A DNA stretch of 7,174 bases from CAVAWX01 sp963642995. Its GTDB lineage: Bacteria; Actinomycetota; Coriobacteriia; Coriobacteriales; QAMH01. A model generated the notes under the pieces. It worked only from the letters and a program-made list of their open reading frames with translations. It was not told the origin of the DNA and did no database searches. The DNA lies in assembly GCA_963642995.1 (NCBI GenBank), contig CAVIIZ010000044.1:1-7174 (forward strand), read 5' to 3'. Every line of letters starts with the position of its first letter. Positions within the stretch are counted from its first letter, which is position 1. The position numbers were made by a program, and so were the translations under genes. Positions 5,561-7,174 of this stretch are shown one piece after another.

Positions 5561-5848
5561 CTATTCCCCATCCTTGAAAATCGACGCCCACATCTCCTCG
5601 TTGGTGGCAAACGGGCCGCTCACACGCCCCGCCTCCGCGTCTTCTATGGCAGCCAAAGTCTCTTCGGGCAAGCCCGCAGGGTTGCTCGGATCGAAGGGGA
5701 ATCCTCCCTTGCGGTTGAAAGCGGAGACGAACATCCTCAAGGCGTTGCTGGGGGAGGTTCCGATCGTGCTGCACGTCTCGACGAAAGCCCTCTTCTCCGG
5801 CTCCGTGACCTTCGTCGAGAGCGCCGCCGTGGCAAGTGTCGCAGGCAT
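5561..5848 (-). CDS. RelB/DinJ-type antitoxin
   Basis: The partner antitoxin: it binds the downstream YafQ-like toxin and usually represses its own operon. The product is 95 residues. The N-terminal part (about 9-50, 'LSTKVTEPEKRAFVETCSTI' then 'TSPSNALRMF' and 'GGFPFD') matches the ribbon-helix-helix layout of DinJ/RelB, which binds DNA as a dimer. The acidic C-terminal tail (62-95, ending 'FKDGE') would wrap the basic toxin. ATG 5846-5848 is preferred over GTG 5849-5851 because AGAGGAG (5855-5861) is six bases from the ATG. The promoter region upstream is AT-rich, unlike its neighbours. The pair lies between dprA and trmFO and reads in their direction, so it is embedded in a core-gene row. 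Confidence 0.88.
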   Translation of the reverse strand: MPATLATAALSTKVTEPEKRAFVETCSTIGTSPSNALRMFVSAFNRKGGFPFDPSNPAGLPEETLAAIEDAEAGRVSGPFATNEEMWASIFKDGE

Positions 5849-5886
5849 CACATGCTCCTCTCTACATAAAACAGCTATTAGAAACT

Positions 5887-5892
5887 ATTGTA
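5887..5892 (-). promoter_or_regulatory. -10 box of the toxin-antitoxin promoter
   Basis: TACAAT on the minus strand, one base from the consensus, about 39 bases before the antitoxin ATG, giving a leader of about 30 bases. No convincing -35 hexamer is present, and the whole stretch 5850-5930 is AT-rich against the GC-rich dprA. The palindromes GATATC and AATATT upstream, and the repeated AATAG downstream, are candidate contacts for autorepression by the antitoxin, but I cannot identify an operator with confidence. Confidence 0.45.
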
Positions 5893-5950
5893 TGCGTTTG
5901 TGTGATTTCCTGCGATATCCTCCAATATTCATGCGGCGACCTTTGCGAAA

Positions 5951-5968
5951 GCCGCAAGGCGAAGCGGC
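5951..5968 (-). terminator. Weak hairpin after dprA
   Basis: On the minus strand GCCGC (5968-5964) pairs with GCGGC (5955-5951) around an eight-base loop and is followed by TTTCG. It lies 34 bases after the dprA stop, the right place for a terminator, but the five-base stem and three-T tail make it marginal. Confidence 0.25.
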
Positions 5969-6001
5969 CGTAGGAGTCTTCCCATCTCAACGCCGCCCTC
6001 C

Positions 6002-7123
6002 TCAGCTGCCCGCGTGCGGGCACACCTGGTAGCGACCGTCGCGGCCGCGCTCGAGAAGCCCCGAAAGCTCCAGCGCGGATATCTCGCGCATCGCACGCTG
6101 CACGGGCCACGACATCGCCTCGGCGACCTCGGCCGCCGAAAGGGACTGGGCGGCAAGTGCGCAAAGCAGCCTTCCCGCAGACCCCGCGCCGCCCTTTTCC
6201 CTTGCAGCGGAGCCGGAGGCGGCACGTCCGGCGCCTCCTCCTTGGCCGCCTCCCGCCTCGTCTGCCGCAGAGCTTGCCGTGCCGAACGACTCCGGGCCCG
6301 GCGCGAGAAGCGACAGGGGCGCGTCCGCAAAAGCCAGGTCGAGGGCAGAGGCGAAGGTCTCGCGGTCGACGACCGGCGAGGCGCCGTCGTAGATGAGGCG
6401 GTTGGACCCGCGCGAGTTCGGCGAGGATATGGCGCCCGGCACCGCGCACACCTCGCGCCCGGCCTTCAAGGCGAAGTCCGCCGTCGTGAAGGTGCCGGAG
6501 GGCAGGCCGGCCTCGACTATGAGCAAAAGGCGCGCAAGGCCTGCGATGATGCGGTTGCGGCGCACGAAATAGGCGGGCAGGGGCGCCTCGTCGTCTAGAT
6601 GCTCCGAGACGACGGCGCCGCCCGCGTCGACAATCTCCTGGAACAGGGAAAACCCGCGTTTCGGGTAGACCTCGTCGACCCCTCCCCCGAAAACGACGAC
6701 GGTGGGCGCCCCGTGCACGAGCGCCGCCCTGTGCGCTGCCTGGTCGCAGCCTATCGCGCCCCCGGAGACGATAGTCGCGTTGCGCTGCGCGGCCTGGCCG
6801 GCGAACAGCTCCGTGCACGAGATGCCGTAGGGAGTCGCCTTGCGCGCCCCGACGACCGCCACGCACGCGCTGCGCAAAAGCTCCGGGTTGCCTATGCCGC
6901 GCAGGCGCTCCGGCGGCTGCGGCATGTCCTCCAGCATCTCCGGATAGAGCGCAGACCCGCGCTCCACCGAAAAGCGCTCCCCCCGCAAGACGCGCCCCGC
7001 GCCCCCGGAGCGCCCCGCGCCCCGCGCGCGCACCCGCCCGGCAGGCCCTTTCCCCGCCCTTTCCCCCGCCGGGCCTTGCGCGCCGGCCGCCGTCCGCGCC
7101 GCCATCTGCTCCATCTTCTCCAT
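6002..7123 (-). CDS. dprA: DNA-processing protein DprA (Smf)
   Basis: A protein that binds incoming single-stranded DNA and loads RecA during natural transformation; the family is also conserved in bacteria not known to be transformable. The product is 373 residues. The Rossmann-like core spans about 57-255: 'VAVVGARKATPYG' (88-100), 'SGGAIGCDQAAHRAAL' (120-135), 'VVVFGGGVDEVYP' (142-154), 'FVRRNRIIAGLA' (186-197), 'GLPSGTFTTADFALKAGREV' (206-225) and 'AVPG' (227-230). A Gly/Ala/Ser-rich linker (about 280-316) leads to a C-terminal winged-helix domain (about 318-368). The N-terminal SAM-like domain of longer homologues is not evident; instead residues 1-45 are low-complexity Ala/Gly/Arg, so the true start might be further in. 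ATG 7121-7123 is preceded by GGAAGGAAGG, which supports it. It follows a probable YifB-type gene by 16 bases, a common pairing. Confidence 0.95.
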   Translation of the reverse strand: MEKMEQMAARTAAGAQGPAGERAGKGPAGRVRARGAGRSGGAGRVLRGERFSVERGSALYPEMLEDMPQPPERLRGIGNPELLRSACVAVVGARKATPYGISCTELFAGQAAQRNATIVSGGAIGCDQAAHRAALVHGAPTVVVFGGGVDEVYPKRGFSLFQEIVDAGGAVVSEHLDDEAPLPAYFVRRNRIIAGLARLLLIVEAGLPSGTFTTADFALKAGREVCAVPGAISSPNSRGSNRLIYDGASPVVDRETFASALDLAFADAPLSLLAPGPESFGTASSAADEAGGGQGGGAGRAASGSAAREKGGAGSAGRLLCALAAQSLSAAEVAEAMSWPVQRAMREISALELSGLLERGRDGRYQVCPHAGS

Positions 7124-7139
7124 GCCTTCCTTCCCCGCG

Positions 7140-7174
7140 TCAGTCCAACGTGTTTTCCACGCGGTAGGCGAAGG
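7140..7174 (-). CDS. C-terminus of a probable YifB/ComM-type Mg-chelatase-like AAA ATPase (partial)
   Basis: Eleven codons including the stop are in frame at the window edge, ending 'FAYRVENTLD' then TGA at 7140-7142. The 'YR' near the end is typical of the last helix of YifB/ComM proteins, which often end in 'YRxLDR', and such genes commonly precede dprA (for example Rv2897c-Rv2896c in Mycobacterium tuberculosis). Ten residues are too few to prove it. The stop is 16 bases before dprA, so the two genes are likely co-transcribed. Confidence 0.45.
   Translation of the reverse strand, partial: FAYRVENTLD

Noticed and set aside
4041..6032. 663-codon plus-strand open frame over trmFO, toxin and antitoxin
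   Set aside because: Antisense to three recognisable genes; composition is typical of GC-rich shadow frames.

Overview
The window carries a high-GC chromosomal segment read almost entirely on the minus strand. The housekeeping genes are so GC-rich that their proteins are dominated by Ala, Arg and Gly. DprA's 'GGAIGCDQAAHRAAL' signature and the pairing of trmFO with xerC suggest an anaerobic actinobacterium of the Coriobacteriia (Eggerthellaceae-like). That placement is inferred from protein style, not proven.

Layout in transcription order, from high to low coordinates: the last ten codons of a probable YifB/ComM-type AAA ATPase (7140-7174); dprA (6002-7123); a 150-base AT-richer gap with a promoter; a DinJ/RelB-type antitoxin and YafQ-type toxin pair (5279-5848); trmFO (3894-5237) overlapping xerC by ATGA (2905-3897); a gap with interleaved inverted repeats and a TATAAT box; then a type I restriction-modification locus with hsdM (1223-2740), a 326-base structured spacer, and two different hsdS 5' modules (571-894 and 1-527) separated by ten Ns. 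hsdR is not in the window and probably lies beyond position 1.

The dprA/trmFO/xerC part is core genome: DNA-uptake processing, tRNA m5U54 methylation and chromosome-dimer resolution. The toxin-antitoxin pair sits between dprA and trmFO, where topA lies in several Firmicutes, and looks like an insertion. The type I locus is accessory: base composition falls from about 83% GC (50/60 bases counted at 7021-7080, in dprA) to about 35% GC (21/60 at 61-120, in hsdS).

The most interesting feature is the hsdS region. Two unrelated target-recognition domains each begin with the same block of at least 58 bases, which includes the start codon and its upstream sequence. One copy runs straight into the assembly gap. 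This is what a phase-variable hsdS locus, or a mixed population of alternative hsdS forms, would leave in a draft assembly. The orientation and distance across the gap are not established by the sequence, so deletion, inversion and misjoining all remain possible.
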